Shown piece by piece: positions 27,809-37,089 of a stretch of 64,000 nucleotides of DNA. The notes beneath the pieces are model-generated. The model searched no databases and had not been told where the DNA came from. It saw only the letters and a program-made list of their open reading frames with translations. Within the stretch, counting starts at the first letter, position 1, and every line of letters starts with the position of its first letter. The stretch is from Siphonobacter sp. BAB-5405 (lineage in GTDB: Bacteria; Bacteroidota; Bacteroidia; Cytophagales; Spirosomataceae), in the NCBI RefSeq assembly GCF_002872335.1, contig NZ_NJAG01000002.1:62001-126000 (forward strand), in the 5' to 3' direction. The position numbers and the translations under genes are program-made.

Positions 27809-28528
27809 TTAAATCAGCGAGGACAGATTTTTTGCACCGATCTGGCGGTAATTAGTATACCCTTCCCCAAATTCTACGCCAATCTGATGTCCCAGCTCTC
27901 GCCAGCGGGCCACCAGAAAATCCATAAATTCTTTGCTGGAGATATACGAAGACGGTTCGTCGCTGTCTGGATTGAAGAATTGGCTGCGATAGGCCTTAAT
28001 ACTCTCTACTTTCTGTTGCCAGTAATCCGAAATATCGACGACTACATCTGGCTTAATATACCGATCCTGGATATAGTGAAAAACCTGTCTCGCTCGCCAC
28101 GGAGCCTGGGGCGTACCATCCGGTTCGAACGTTTCGATGCGACGCAGACCACTCAGGAAATGAGCGGTTTCGGCCACAGCTGCCGCTTTTCCATGGTCGG
28201 GATGCCGATCATCGATGGCATTTGCAATCAGAATTTCGGGTTGATATCGGCGAATGACTTCCACGACTTTCAACTGATGAGCCTCGTCGTTGACAAAAAA
28301 GCCATCCCTAAATCCCAGGTTCTCACGAGCCGAAAGACCCAACATTCGAGCCGCATCGGCTGCTTCCTGTAATCGAATTTCAGGGGTCCCCCGCGTACCG
28401 AGTTCTCCCTGGGTGAAATCGACAATCCCTACCTTTTTGCCATTAGCCACTTCCATGGCCATCAAACCACCGCAGGACATTTCTGCATCGTCGGGGTGAG
28501 CGGCCAACACCAATAGATCTAATTTCAT
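27809..28528 (-). CDS. bshB1: bacillithiol biosynthesis deacetylase BshB1
   Basis: 239 residues from the ATG at 28528 (MKLDLLVLAAHPDDAEMSCG). It is a zinc-dependent LmbE/PIG-L deacetylase: AHPDDAE (His11, Asp13/14) and DDRHPDHGKAA supply the metal ligands. It removes acetyl from GlcNAc-malate in bacillithiol synthesis. The family-specific DFTQGELGTRGTPEIRLQEA and the C-terminal EGYTNYR support BshB1 over other LmbE proteins. Its start codon overlaps the stop of the M23 gene (TAATG), so the two are translationally coupled. Confidence 0.92.
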   Translation of the reverse strand: MKLDLLVLAAHPDDAEMSCGGLMAMEVANGKKVGIVDFTQGELGTRGTPEIRLQEAADAARMLGLSARENLGFRDGFFVNDEAHQLKVVEVIRRYQPEILIANAIDDRHPDHGKAAAVAETAHFLSGLRRIETFEPDGTPQAPWRARQVFHYIQDRYIKPDVVVDISDYWQQKVESIKAYRSQFFNPDSDEPSSYISSKEFMDFLVARWRELGHQIGVEFGEGYTNYRQIGAKNLSSLI

Positions 28529-29604
28529 TAGCGTATACGCAATTTTTGCCCGATTTGCAGTCGGGTCGTTCGTAATCCATTTAATTCTTTGATGCGACCA
28601 ATGGTGATGCCTGAACGTCGGGAGATTTCGTCCAGTGTATCCCCTTTTCGCACGGTATACCAATCCGTTTCCCGGTATTCTACTTCTTCCTCTTCACTAT
28701 CGCCTTCCGCCTGCACTTCATCAAACTTACGACCCGTAACGTAAGCAAATACCCGGGGCGTCAGTATATACTGATTGAATCGAATGATGTTTTCTGGAAA
28801 GGCAAAGATTTCCAGCGGATTGAACGGATGCCCTTCGTACCGTAGCTCAAAGTGCAAATGGGAACCTGTACTCCGCCCGGTATTTCCTCCTAAACCAACG
28901 ATTTCTCCTGCCTTTACGAGTTGTTTGGGCTGAACCAGCTGCCTGGATAAATGGCCATACACGGTTTCCAAACCGTTATAATGCCGTACCACTACGTAGC
29001 GACCAAATCCCCTGCTATCGTAACTTACCACCCGTACCTGGCCATCGAAGGCCGTTTTTACGGGGTCTCCGGTTTTCAGGTTCAGGTCAATGCCCTTATG
29101 CCAGCGAATTCGTCTCCAACCGAAGGCCGATGTGGGTCGACCCGTTTCCATGGGAGCTGACCAATACTGCTGACGAGTCGAGTCATACAGCTGAATGGAA
29201 ATAGCGGCGTCAAAGTTCCGAATATCGTACCCGTACGGATTAACGTGATGTTCATCCCACACGCGATACCGCTCACTCACCTTGGCCCAGCTTTCCGAAT
29301 CATGCGGCCGAATTTCCTGAATCGTCTCCACCACTAACTGGTCATTCTGTAATTGAGCGGCCACCATGGTATCCACTGCACTCCTAACCAGCGGGTTTAG
29401 TACTTTCTGAGGTTCAAAGGGTTGTTGCGAATGAAGCAGGGGAACGGGTTCCATTCGGGCGGGAAGGCTGGAAACGGAAGGGTTAACTTTAGCTTTAATA
29501 GCCGGAGTTTTTTTGAAAACTCCCTTTTCCTGGGCGGAAACCGTCAATGTAGCAATCCAACACAGGAAAAAAAGAACGCTTTTGATTGTATTTTGAAAAA
29601 ACAT
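28528..29604 (-). CDS. M23 metallopeptidase with C-terminal LysM domain (copy 1)
   Basis: 358 residues, signal peptide MFFQNTIKSVLFFLCW..SAQ. The peptidase domain (about 165-275) has the M23 zinc motifs HKGIDLN and SHLHFELRY plus GLETVYGHL. A LysM domain closes the protein (WYTVRKGDTLDEISRRSGIT). It should cut peptidoglycan cross-links while bound to glycan. It is a tandem paralogue of the next gene upstream and shares a leader motif with it; bshB1 overlaps its end. Confidence 0.92.
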   Translation of the reverse strand: MFFQNTIKSVLFFLCWIATLTVSAQEKGVFKKTPAIKAKVNPSVSSLPARMEPVPLLHSQQPFEPQKVLNPLVRSAVDTMVAAQLQNDQLVVETIQEIRPHDSESWAKVSERYRVWDEHHVNPYGYDIRNFDAAISIQLYDSTRQQYWSAPMETGRPTSAFGWRRIRWHKGIDLNLKTGDPVKTAFDGQVRVVSYDSRGFGRYVVVRHYNGLETVYGHLSRQLVQPKQLVKAGEIVGLGGNTGRSTGSHLHFELRYEGHPFNPLEIFAFPENIIRFNQYILTPRVFAYVTGRKFDEVQAEGDSEEEEVEYRETDWYTVRKGDTLDEISRRSGITIGRIKELNGLRTTRLQIGQKLRIR

Positions 29605-29632
29605 CTGAACCTCTCAACAGGCGGCCCCGGAG

Positions 29633-29646
29633 CCGCGAATGCTACC
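29633..29646 (-). promoter_or_regulatory. shared leader motif of the M23 pair, copy 1
   Basis: On the minus strand this reads GGTAGCATTCGCGG, followed by a small GC hairpin (GCGGC/GCCGC). A near-identical GGTAGCATTAGCGG lies before copy 2 at 30919-30932. Confidence 0.4.
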
Positions 29647-29685
29647 ATAATTCATAAATTCAACTATCCGGAAGGGGGAAATACT

Positions 29686-29716
29686 AAAAAACCGCAGGCA
29701 CGCGTGCCTGCGGTTG
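29686..29716 (-). terminator. terminator of M23 copy 2
   Basis: A perfectly self-complementary 26-bp segment at 29690-29715 (half site AACCGCAGGCACG) followed on the minus strand by TTTTTAGTAT. Confidence 0.9.
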
Positions 29717-29735
29717 CTGGCGAAAACCAATGGGC

Positions 29736-30809
29736 TTACTTAACCCGTAATTTCTTACCAATGCTCAGGTTGCTATTCCGTAATCCATTCAGTCGTTTCA
29801 ACTGGGATACGGAAACGCCTGAGCGGTGAGCAATGTCATACAGCGTATCACCTTTACGTACACGGTACCAGCGAATCTGACGGTGCTGTTTGGATTTCTC
29901 ACCGGTGTTGTATTCGTACTGAACCCGATTTCCGCCGCCCCGCAGATAATCCCAGGCTTTGGAAGTCAGCAGGTAACGATCGGTTTTGATTACGTTTTCC
30001 GGAAATTTATAAACCTCCAACGGGTTAAAAGGATTCCCTTCATACCGTAATTCATAATGGAGGTGGGGTCCGGTACTTCGGCCCGTGCTCCCGCCTAACC
30101 CAATCTTTTCACCCGCTTTTACAAATTGTCCTGACTGAACTAACTGGGAGGACAAGTGACCATATAACGTTTCTAAACCGTTATAATGCCGAATAACAAT
30201 ATAGCGACCGTAACCACCGCCGTCAAAATTGACAACCCGTACCTGTCCATCAAAAGCGGCAAATACATCATCTCCGGTGTCCAGATCCAGATCGGCTCCG
30301 GTGTGCCAGCGTCCCCAGCGACGACCAAACTGCGAAGTCAGAATCCCTTTCGTTAGCGGTGCCGCCCAGAATTGCCCCTTGGCATCGTCATACAACTGAA
30401 GCTCAACGGGCTCGTCGAAATCAAGTGGGTTGATATTGTAGGGATCAATCGTGTTGGGATCCCAGATGGAGAAGTAGCGGTGAGTAGTCACCCAGACGCC
30501 CGCAGAATCATCGTAAACCTGATCTTCCGTTTCCGTAGGAATTTTCTCGGTCTTATCGTCGATCCGTGTGGTGTCCATGTTGCTGACCACCGGATTAACG
30601 GGCTTTTTAGGTTCGAGTTGTTCCGAAAAACGTAAGTTCGATGTGGTTTGCTGCGGAAGCTCAAACTCGTTACCGGTTTTCTTGCTATCCGTCTTGGGTT
30701 TGATGCTGGGAGCTTTTTTAAACAGTCCTTTTTCTCGTTGGGCAACGCTTTCTGTCGATGCAAAAACACAAATGCCACAAAAGAAAAGAGCGGTTACTAG
30801 TTTCATCAT
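29736..30809 (-). CDS. M23 metallopeptidase with C-terminal LysM domain (copy 2)
   Basis: Starts at 30809 with MMKLVTALFFCGICVF, a signal peptide; the frame is open further upstream but without homology. Same layout as copy 1: basic/Pro region (EKGLFKKAPSIKPK, compare EKGVFKKTPAIKAK in copy 1), M23 domain (HTGADLDL, PHLHYELRY, GLETLYGHL), linker, LysM (WYRVRKGDTLYDIAHRSGVS). Periplasmic or cell-wall hydrolase. The close similarity and tandem position show an old duplication. It has its own terminator, so the pair is probably not a single transcript. Confidence 0.92.
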   Translation of the reverse strand: MMKLVTALFFCGICVFASTESVAQREKGLFKKAPSIKPKTDSKKTGNEFELPQQTTSNLRFSEQLEPKKPVNPVVSNMDTTRIDDKTEKIPTETEDQVYDDSAGVWVTTHRYFSIWDPNTIDPYNINPLDFDEPVELQLYDDAKGQFWAAPLTKGILTSQFGRRWGRWHTGADLDLDTGDDVFAAFDGQVRVVNFDGGGYGRYIVIRHYNGLETLYGHLSSQLVQSGQFVKAGEKIGLGGSTGRSTGPHLHYELRYEGNPFNPLEVYKFPENVIKTDRYLLTSKAWDYLRGGGNRVQYEYNTGEKSKQHRQIRWYRVRKGDTLYDIAHRSGVSVSQLKRLNGLRNSNLSIGKKLRVK

Positions 30810-30918
30810 GTGTTTAGGTACGCCTAAAGGGAAGCCATCAGGGCGTCTCTGACGGCTTCGTATGTCGATCTCCAAAAAGAAGCGGAGCTTTTCAGGAGAG
30901 TTCTTGGCTCCGAAAGCC

Positions 30919-30932
30919 CCGCTAATGCTACC
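30919..30932 (-). promoter_or_regulatory. shared leader motif of the M23 pair, copy 2
   Basis: Minus strand GGTAGCATTAGCGG, beginning a larger foldable leader: AGCGG-GCTT can pair with AAGC-CCGCT about 25 nt downstream. A second hairpin (GAAGCC..GGCTTC) lies at 30831-30859, just before the start codon. Confidence 0.4.
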
Positions 30933-30963
30933 CAAAGGCAGCTGGAGTTACGTAAGATTAATT

Positions 30964-31932
30964 TTAAAGGGCTGCTGAACCTACCGCTACGGCCGTTTCA
31001 ACTTCAGCCAGCCAGCGTTCAGCGTCCAGAGCGGCCATACAGCCCGTACCAGCGGCAGTAATGGCCTGGCGGTACACATTGTCCTGGGCATCGCCACAGG
31101 CAAATACACCCGCTACATTGGTACGGCTACTACCGGGAACGGTTTTGATGTAACCCGTAGTATCCATATCGATGAAATCTTTGAAAATATCGGTATTGGG
31201 TTTATGACCGATGGCTACGAAGAAGCCCGTCACGCATAAATCCTGTACTTCACCCGTTACAATGTTTTTCACACGGGCACCGGTAAGACCCGTTTCGTCA
31301 CCTAACAATTCTTCGGTTTCGGTATTCCAGAGAATTTCGATGTTAGCAATAGTCTTTACCCGGTTCTGCATGATTTGCGAGGCCCGTAACTCATCCCGGC
31401 GAACCAGCAGGTACACTTTCTTGCATAATTTAGCCAGATAGCTTGCCTCTTCCACAGCGGTATCGCCACCGCCTACAACCACAACGTCCTGACCCCGGTA
31501 GAAGAAACCATCACATACGGCACAGGCCGATACCCCGCGACCATTGTAGATGTCTTCACCCGGCAGACCTAGCCATTTGGCCGAAGCTCCCGTGGAAATA
31601 ATGACAGCATCGGCACAAATTTCGTGCGTATCGTCTATCCAGACTTTTTTACTGGCTGTATCCGAAAAATCTACCTTCGTGGCTAAACCATAGCGAATTT
31701 CCGTTCCAAAACGACGAGCCTGTTTTTCCAGGTCCTGCATCATTTCGGGGCCGGTTACACCTTCTGGGTAACCCGGAAAGTTATCCACTTCGGTCGTAGT
31801 CGTTAATTGACCACCCGGTTGAGCACCCGTATATAAAACTGGCTGAAGGCCTGCCCGTGAAGCGTAAATAGCGGCTGTGTAGCCAGCAGGGCCTGAACCA
31901 ATGATTAAGCAATGAATATGTTCAGCTGACAT
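30964..31932 (-). CDS. trxB: thioredoxin-disulfide reductase
   Basis: 322 residues from MSAEHIHCLIIGSGPAGYTA; 25 extra in-frame codons upstream do not match the family. FAD motif GSGPAGYTAAIYASRAG, redox-active Cys137/Cys140 in CAVCDG, NADPH motif VVVGGGDTAVEEA, and the C-terminal FAD motif GVFACGDAQDNVYRQ. It reduces thioredoxin with NADPH in the cytoplasm. It lies upstream of the M23 genes on the same strand, about 150 bp away. Confidence 0.96.
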   Translation of the reverse strand: MSAEHIHCLIIGSGPAGYTAAIYASRAGLQPVLYTGAQPGGQLTTTTEVDNFPGYPEGVTGPEMMQDLEKQARRFGTEIRYGLATKVDFSDTASKKVWIDDTHEICADAVIISTGASAKWLGLPGEDIYNGRGVSACAVCDGFFYRGQDVVVVGGGDTAVEEASYLAKLCKKVYLLVRRDELRASQIMQNRVKTIANIEILWNTETEELLGDETGLTGARVKNIVTGEVQDLCVTGFFVAIGHKPNTDIFKDFIDMDTTGYIKTVPGSSRTNVAGVFACGDAQDNVYRQAITAAGTGCMAALDAERWLAEVETAVAVGSAAL

Positions 31933-32131
31933 AAAATGATGGGAGTAATACCTTAGTTGCAACTCGGTTGCTTTCACAAAAATTGCCAATTCGAGCCGGA
32001 AAGGCAAGATTTTTTTAAGACTTGCTGAAAATCAAGGTTGTCGGTTTTCAGGATTGGGCTCGCAGGGGTAACATATTTTCCCTGAAAAAAGGTTTTCCTG
32101 CTTCCAACAATCTTTCCGCTCCGGGCATTCT

Positions 32132-34066
32132 CTAGAGAATCTTAACTTCAATCCGCCGGTTCTGAGCCCGATTTTCCTCGCTGGTATTCGGCACTACGGG
32201 TCGGGTCTCTCCCAGCCCAACGGCCTTGACCCGGGTGGCCGTAATCCCGTGAGCGGCCAGATATTCCATCACAGAGCGGGCTCGCTTGAGGGAGAGTTCC
32301 AAATTGTTTTTGTCTTCGCCTACATCATCCGTGTGCCCGGAAATTTCGACGGATACGGACGGATTGTCTTTGAGTAATCGGACCAGTTTTCCCAGTTCTG
32401 CCTGCGATTTTTCCTGCAAATCCCAACGACCGGATTCGAAGAAAACATTTTTTAGTACTTCATGCTGATCCTTTCGGATACTTTCCAGAGCCATGTTCAG
32501 GACCTTGTCCGTACTTTTCCCCGAAAAATCGAAAGACAAACTTTTGTAGAGATACCCCGGACGATTGACAAAAACGGCGTATTCATTGCCATCCGTCAAT
32601 ACTACCGCATATTCGCCCGTTTTGGCATCGCTCCGTAGCAGGGCTTCGGTAGCATTGGTTTTCAGATTGATGACTTCCAGATTAGCCGCCAGCGGTTTTT
32701 GATTGGCAGCATCTACAATAGTACCCTTCAGTACATTGGCTCGTTTGAAACGGGAAGCCAATGCTTCCGGTACGTCCAGCTCCCAAAGTCGTGATTGATG
32801 GCGATCGGCCCGAATTCGTTCTTCCTGGGAATAATAGCCTTTGCGGCCATCGGCCGTGATGTACAGAGCGACCTGATCTTCGTGGGTATTAATGGGATAG
32901 CCTAAATTTTCGGGTTTCGAGAAACGCGTTCCGTCAAATTCGCTCAGCCACAGATCAAAACCACCCAGGCCCGTATACCCGTCGGAGGCAAAGAAGAGAC
33001 TGCGGCCGTTGGCGTGCAGGAAAGGAGAAACCTCATCTTCGGTCGTATTGATAGCCGCCCCGGCGTTAACGCACGGTAACCAGCGACCCAGTGAATCCTT
33101 GCGACTCATCCAGATGTCGCGTTTGCCAATACCGCCCGGACGATCCGAGACGAAGAATAAGACCCGACCATCGGGTGAAAGCGTAGGTTGCGATTCCCAG
33201 GCTCCGGAATTGATTTCCGGTCCCAAGTTTTCGGGTTCACTCCACTCCTGCCCGTTTCGGTAGCTGATGTACAAATCACAGTTCCCAAATCCGTGGCGTA
33301 AGCGGCTTTGACACACCGTAAAAACCAGCGTACGCCCATCCGCAGAAATACTGGAAGTACCTTCGTTCTCCGTCGTATTGATGGCTCCGGGTAGAAGGCG
33401 GGGTTTCGTCCAGCCGGCCTCTTCCGTGTACACGGAGGTGTACAGGTTTTCGTCGCCGTTTTCCTGTTCAATGCCGGTAAAAAACAGCGTTTGCCGATCC
33501 GCCGTCAGGACGGGAAAATACTGCGACTCGAAACGGTTGACCGCATCGGGCAGGCGTTTGACCTGAACCGTCAACGGACGTTTGATGGCTTCTTCCGAAA
33601 ACCGGCATACCTCCAGCATGCGGGTAGCCCGCTTCAACGCAATTTTCTGGGCGTTTGTCGGTTTCGTCAGGGCTTGCTGACCCGTAATGTACTTTTGAAG
33701 CAAGGGAGCAGCCTGCGTATACTGCCCCCGACGCAAATAATGACTGCCCAGCCAGAGATACGCCGGCTGTACTTCCGGCGATTCGGGTTTGAGCGTAATG
33801 GCTTTTTCGTACTGTACGGCCGCCTGATCCAGGTTTCGGTCGTATTCGGCTAGTTGAGCGAGCCGGAAGTACGCCTCCCCGTAGGATTCGTCGCGTTCCA
33901 CAGCTCGCTGAAATTCTTTTCGGGCACCGGGTAAATCCCGGTTAGCCAGTGCTTTCTGTCCTTTTTCGTACGCGTCCTGAGCCCGCCGATCCTGGGCCTG
34001 AAGTTCCGGAGTCATCAGCCATAACCCCTGCAACAGGCCGAGCAAGAGACTTACTCGACGTAGCAT
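32132..34066 (-). CDS. OmpA-family protein with TPR and PD40 beta-propeller repeats
   Basis: From the ATG at 34066 (MLRRVSLLLGLLQGLWLMTP, signal peptide); an in-frame ATG at 34129 would put 21 residues before the signal. Domains in order: TPR (about 30-150), WD40-like PD40 repeats with STSSISADGRTLVF, PTLSPDGRVLFFVSDRPGG and VSPFLHANGRSLFFASDGY, a CarboxypepD_reg-like domain (about 450-530), and a C-terminal OmpA peptidoglycan-binding domain (SVSVEISGHTDDVGEDKNNL, RRIEVKIL). Typical of Bacteroidota envelope proteins, including gliding/T9SS-associated families such as PorE, but assignment to T9SS is only a possibility. Confidence 0.88.
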   Translation of the reverse strand: MLRRVSLLLGLLQGLWLMTPELQAQDRRAQDAYEKGQKALANRDLPGARKEFQRAVERDESYGEAYFRLAQLAEYDRNLDQAAVQYEKAITLKPESPEVQPAYLWLGSHYLRRGQYTQAAPLLQKYITGQQALTKPTNAQKIALKRATRMLEVCRFSEEAIKRPLTVQVKRLPDAVNRFESQYFPVLTADRQTLFFTGIEQENGDENLYTSVYTEEAGWTKPRLLPGAINTTENEGTSSISADGRTLVFTVCQSRLRHGFGNCDLYISYRNGQEWSEPENLGPEINSGAWESQPTLSPDGRVLFFVSDRPGGIGKRDIWMSRKDSLGRWLPCVNAGAAINTTEDEVSPFLHANGRSLFFASDGYTGLGGFDLWLSEFDGTRFSKPENLGYPINTHEDQVALYITADGRKGYYSQEERIRADRHQSRLWELDVPEALASRFKRANVLKGTIVDAANQKPLAANLEVINLKTNATEALLRSDAKTGEYAVVLTDGNEYAVFVNRPGYLYKSLSFDFSGKSTDKVLNMALESIRKDQHEVLKNVFFESGRWDLQEKSQAELGKLVRLLKDNPSVSVEISGHTDDVGEDKNNLELSLKRARSVMEYLAAHGITATRVKAVGLGETRPVVPNTSEENRAQNRRIEVKIL

Positions 34067-34132
34067 GCGTTTCGTTTCCTGGGGAATACTGGTCCGGCTG
34101 GACTCCTGACTTCGATGGATGGCGTTCATGGA

Positions 34133-34762
34133 TTACGGAATATTCATGTACTTATGCGTTTGTAACGAAACCCGCCACTTCGGATTGTCCTTGACGTAGT
34201 CAATGATTTGGGGCAGCATTACGTCACGTTTGCTCCATTCGGGTTGCAGCAGTAGCTGAGCATCCGTTTGGAGACGGGAAGCATGTTCCTCGGCAAATTC
34301 AAAATCCGATTTGTTATAGATAATTACTTTTAGCTCGTCAGCCCGCTCGTAAATATCGGAATGCGGTTCCTTGAATTTTTTCGGAGAAAAACAGATCCAG
34401 TCCCAGGAACCCGTCACGGCATACACGCCGGAGGTTTCGATATTGGTCTGGAATCCGGCGATTTGGAGAGCAGCGGTCAAGTCCGTCAAGTCATGCATGA
34501 GCGGTTCACCGCCGGTAATCACGGCCATCCGTCCGGGGTACTGAAGGGCACCCGCCACAATGGAGTCAATACCAAAGGAAGGATGCAGGCTGGCATCCCA
34601 ACTTTCTTTCACATCACACCAGTGGCAACCCACTTCACAACCGCCCAGACGAATAAAATAAGCGGCTTTTCCCGCATGAAAGCCTTCGCCCTGCAGCGTG
34701 TAAAAGGATTCCATTACGGGTAGTGTCGTAGCAGGGGTAAGCACTTGGGGCATAGTCATCAT
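34133..34762 (-). CDS. queE: 7-carboxy-7-deazaguanine synthase
   Basis: 209 residues. A radical-SAM enzyme of queuosine/preQ0 synthesis acting on 6-carboxytetrahydropterin. The cluster motif Cys42-x3-Cys46-x2-Cys49 is in GGCEVGCHWCD. YTLQGEGFHAGKAAYFIRLG and VITGGEPLMHDL are family motifs. The start could be the third Met (MPQVLTP). The stop lies close to the OmpA-family gene, so the two are probably cotranscribed by position alone. No other que genes are nearby. Confidence 0.93.
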   Translation of the reverse strand: MMTMPQVLTPATTLPVMESFYTLQGEGFHAGKAAYFIRLGGCEVGCHWCDVKESWDASLHPSFGIDSIVAGALQYPGRMAVITGGEPLMHDLTDLTAALQIAGFQTNIETSGVYAVTGSWDWICFSPKKFKEPHSDIYERADELKVIIYNKSDFEFAEEHASRLQTDAQLLLQPEWSKRDVMLPQIIDYVKDNPKWRVSLQTHKYMNIP

Positions 34763-34820
34763 TGATTCTTTTCACAAAGATACCGTAACGGCGGTTGTCT
34801 ATCCTAAAGTTCAGTTTTCT

Positions 34821-35873
34821 TCAGGAAGATTGCATCTGTTTTCGATTCCAGAACAGGATAAACGAACTAATGAACACCAGCAAACCACCCACCAGCGTAA
34901 ATAAACTGCGTTCAATGGCCACGGTAAACGAATGCGTGGTTTGCTGGCCAATCAGCAGGATGATATAAATCGTCAGGAAAATACAGGCGACCGGATAGTT
35001 GTGTTTAACGATCAACAGGAACGTAAACATGCATAGAATTAGTAAGGGCATGCCCAAGACGGGTTCGGGATGCAGCACCAGAATAAAACTCCCGATGATG
35101 CTTCCAATGAAGGTTCCCAGGATTCGTCCCCCCACCCGTTTCAGCGTATCGCTGTGATTGTCCTGCAAGACAATGACAATCGTTAGGGGAATCCAGTAGG
35201 CGTGAAAGGAACGCGTATAACTAATGAGCCAAACGCTCAGCACCAGCAGAAAGGATAATCGGAAGGTATACCGCCACAGATCCGGTTTCAGTGAAGCCAC
35301 CGACAGATCCAGCTTATGCGTACGCTTGCGAGCCCGGCGACTACGCAGCCGCATCAGTGGCGATCGGGTTTCAAAGGCCGCAGGCCACACCCGCCACATC
35401 AGGGCCTGCAACAGAATCGCGAGTACCCCGCTGATCAACACGGCCGCTATGGCTATTTCGTCGGCTTTGACGGCTAGTGAAAAGAAGTACAGAGCCGCGG
35501 CGGGGGCATTGATGCTTCGCCAGTCGTCCGGGAAAAAATGCCGCCAGTAGCTCAGGGCCACCGACAGCAGAATAACCCCCAGCACGACATTCACCCAATG
35601 GTATGTACCAATGATCCCCCAGAGGGTTGTTCCCAAAAGAATCAGCAGCACGTAGCTCAAAATCTGTAAGCGTTCTTTATAGGTACCCTTCGGACGCACA
35701 TTCATCAGACACTGCATCACCATGACGATGAATCCGGCAAAAGGACCGAAAAACGGAATCTGGGCGAGCATTAAACCCACAAATACGCCAAGGGTGGGCA
35801 GAGCCGCACTTTCGACGTCCTGATGGGTGATTTTTTTAAGAAGATTTTGTTTCGGTTGACTCGGGGTACTCAT
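34821..35873 (-). CDS. FUSC-family inner-membrane protein
   Basis: 350 residues from MSTPSQPKQNLLKKIT. Two sets of hydrophobic segments (about 25-165 and 220-345) flank a basic cytoplasmic stretch (SRRARKRTHKLD). The second set contains the FUSC-like core YWIPLTIVIVLQDNHSDTLK and RVGGRILGTFIGSIIGS. Related proteins (YccS, AaeB) are aromatic-acid or stress exporters; here the substrate is unknown. Confidence 0.85.
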   Translation of the reverse strand: MSTPSQPKQNLLKKITHQDVESAALPTLGVFVGLMLAQIPFFGPFAGFIVMVMQCLMNVRPKGTYKERLQILSYVLLILLGTTLWGIIGTYHWVNVVLGVILLSVALSYWRHFFPDDWRSINAPAAALYFFSLAVKADEIAIAAVLISGVLAILLQALMWRVWPAAFETRSPLMRLRSRRARKRTHKLDLSVASLKPDLWRYTFRLSFLLVLSVWLISYTRSFHAYWIPLTIVIVLQDNHSDTLKRVGGRILGTFIGSIIGSFILVLHPEPVLGMPLLILCMFTFLLIVKHNYPVACIFLTIYIILLIGQQTTHSFTVAIERSLFTLVGGLLVFISSFILFWNRKQMQSS

Positions 35874-36098
35874 GGTTGATGGAATCAAGCAGGGTTCGCA
35901 GTGCTGACTTCCGGCAGAGGGCTCGTATGCGATTCTTTTTAGCCTTTATGAACCCAGCCCGCCAGACAATCAGAGGATACGCTGACTCTCTAATGAAATC
36001 ATACCAATACCTTAGGTACGGAAAAATAGGGATTTCTGCGTAAACTTCCGTCCCCTTTAACAGAGGCATTCTCTTATTCAACGTTTTCTAATCCATCT

Positions 36099-37016
36099 AT
36101 GCGTACCCTTCTTAGTTGCGGTTTATGGCTGTTCTGTCTAACGGTTCAGGCTCAGTCGTATCTCTTTGCTTACTTTACCGACAATGGTCAGGATGGCCTA
36201 CACTGGGCCAGTAGTACCGATGGCCTGCACTGGAAATCGCTCCGTAACGGAGCCTCGTACCTGACGCCCGAAGTCGGAAAAGATAAACTCATGCGGGATC
36301 CCTGCGTCATTCAGGGGCCGGACCAAACCTTTCACATGGTCTGGACCTCCGGCTGGAATGACCAGATCATCGGTTATGCCTCCTCAAAAGATTTAAAAAA
36401 CTGGTCCGCTCAACAGGCCATTCCGGTCATGACGCACGAACCTACGGCCAAGAACAGCTGGGCTCCAGAAGTATTCTACGACGATCAGGCCAAGCAGTTT
36501 ATCATCTACTGGGCCACGACCATCCCCGGGCGGCATTCGGATGTGGCCGAGTCGGAACGGGAAAAGGGCCTCAACCACCGGATTTACTACGTCACTACCC
36601 GCGATTTCAAAACGTTCAGTGATACGAAGCTTTTCTTCAATCCGACCTTTAGCGTAATTGATGCCACGCTTTTAAAGAAAGGCAAGTGGTATTACATGTT
36701 CCTGAAAAACGAAAACCCGAAACCCGCCGAGAAGAATATCCGCATCACTAAATCGCGTAACGCCGCAGGGCCGTACCCGACCGAAGTTTCGGCTCCGATT
36801 ACGGGAAAGTACTGGGCGGAAGGCCCGACGGCAGTACAAATTGGCGATTACGTGTACGTGTATTTCGACAAGTATACCGAACATAAGTACGGGGCCATTC
36901 GCTCCAAAGACATGGAACACTGGGAAGATGTATCCGATCAGGTGGAATTTCCCAAGGGAACCCGGCATGGTACAGTGTTGAAGGTTAGTTCTGCATTGGT
37001 GAAGTCTTTGGAATAA
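36099..37016 (+). CDS. secreted glycoside hydrolase family 43-like protein
   Basis: 305 residues with signal peptide MRTLLSCGLWLFCLTVQAQS. The sequence has the five-bladed beta-propeller pattern of GH43/GH117-like enzymes: DGLHWASSTDGLHWKSL, MRDPCVIQGPDQTFHMVWTS, NSWAPEVFYDDQAKQFIIYW, VIDATLLKKGKWYYMFLKNE, YWAEGPTAVQIGDYVYVYFD. Asp in RDP, Asp in VIDA and Glu in AEGP are the likely catalytic set. Substrate possibly arabinan or xylan side chains; not determinable. Confidence 0.85.
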   Translation: MRTLLSCGLWLFCLTVQAQSYLFAYFTDNGQDGLHWASSTDGLHWKSLRNGASYLTPEVGKDKLMRDPCVIQGPDQTFHMVWTSGWNDQIIGYASSKDLKNWSAQQAIPVMTHEPTAKNSWAPEVFYDDQAKQFIIYWATTIPGRHSDVAESEREKGLNHRIYYVTTRDFKTFSDTKLFFNPTFSVIDATLLKKGKWYYMFLKNENPKPAEKNIRITKSRNAAGPYPTEVSAPITGKYWAEGPTAVQIGDYVYVYFDKYTEHKYGAIRSKDMEHWEDVSDQVEFPKGTRHGTVLKVSSALVKSLE

Positions 37017-37034
37017 CGAACAGAGCCATTATAT

Positions 37035-37071
37035 AAAAAGCCCTCAACGTTACACGTTGAGGGCTTTTTTG
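37035..37071. terminator. bidirectional terminator between GH43 and methyltransferase genes
   Basis: AAAAAGCCCTCAACGT pairs with ACGTTGAGGGCTTTTT on a 3-nt loop, with T runs on both strands. Confidence 0.95.
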
Positions 37072-37089
37072 TTACCTGTATGCTTTACA

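Noticed and set aside
28528..30932. c-di-AMP (ydaO) riboswitch before the M23 genes
   Set aside because: The gene type fits, but the leader sequence does not match the consensus as I know it.
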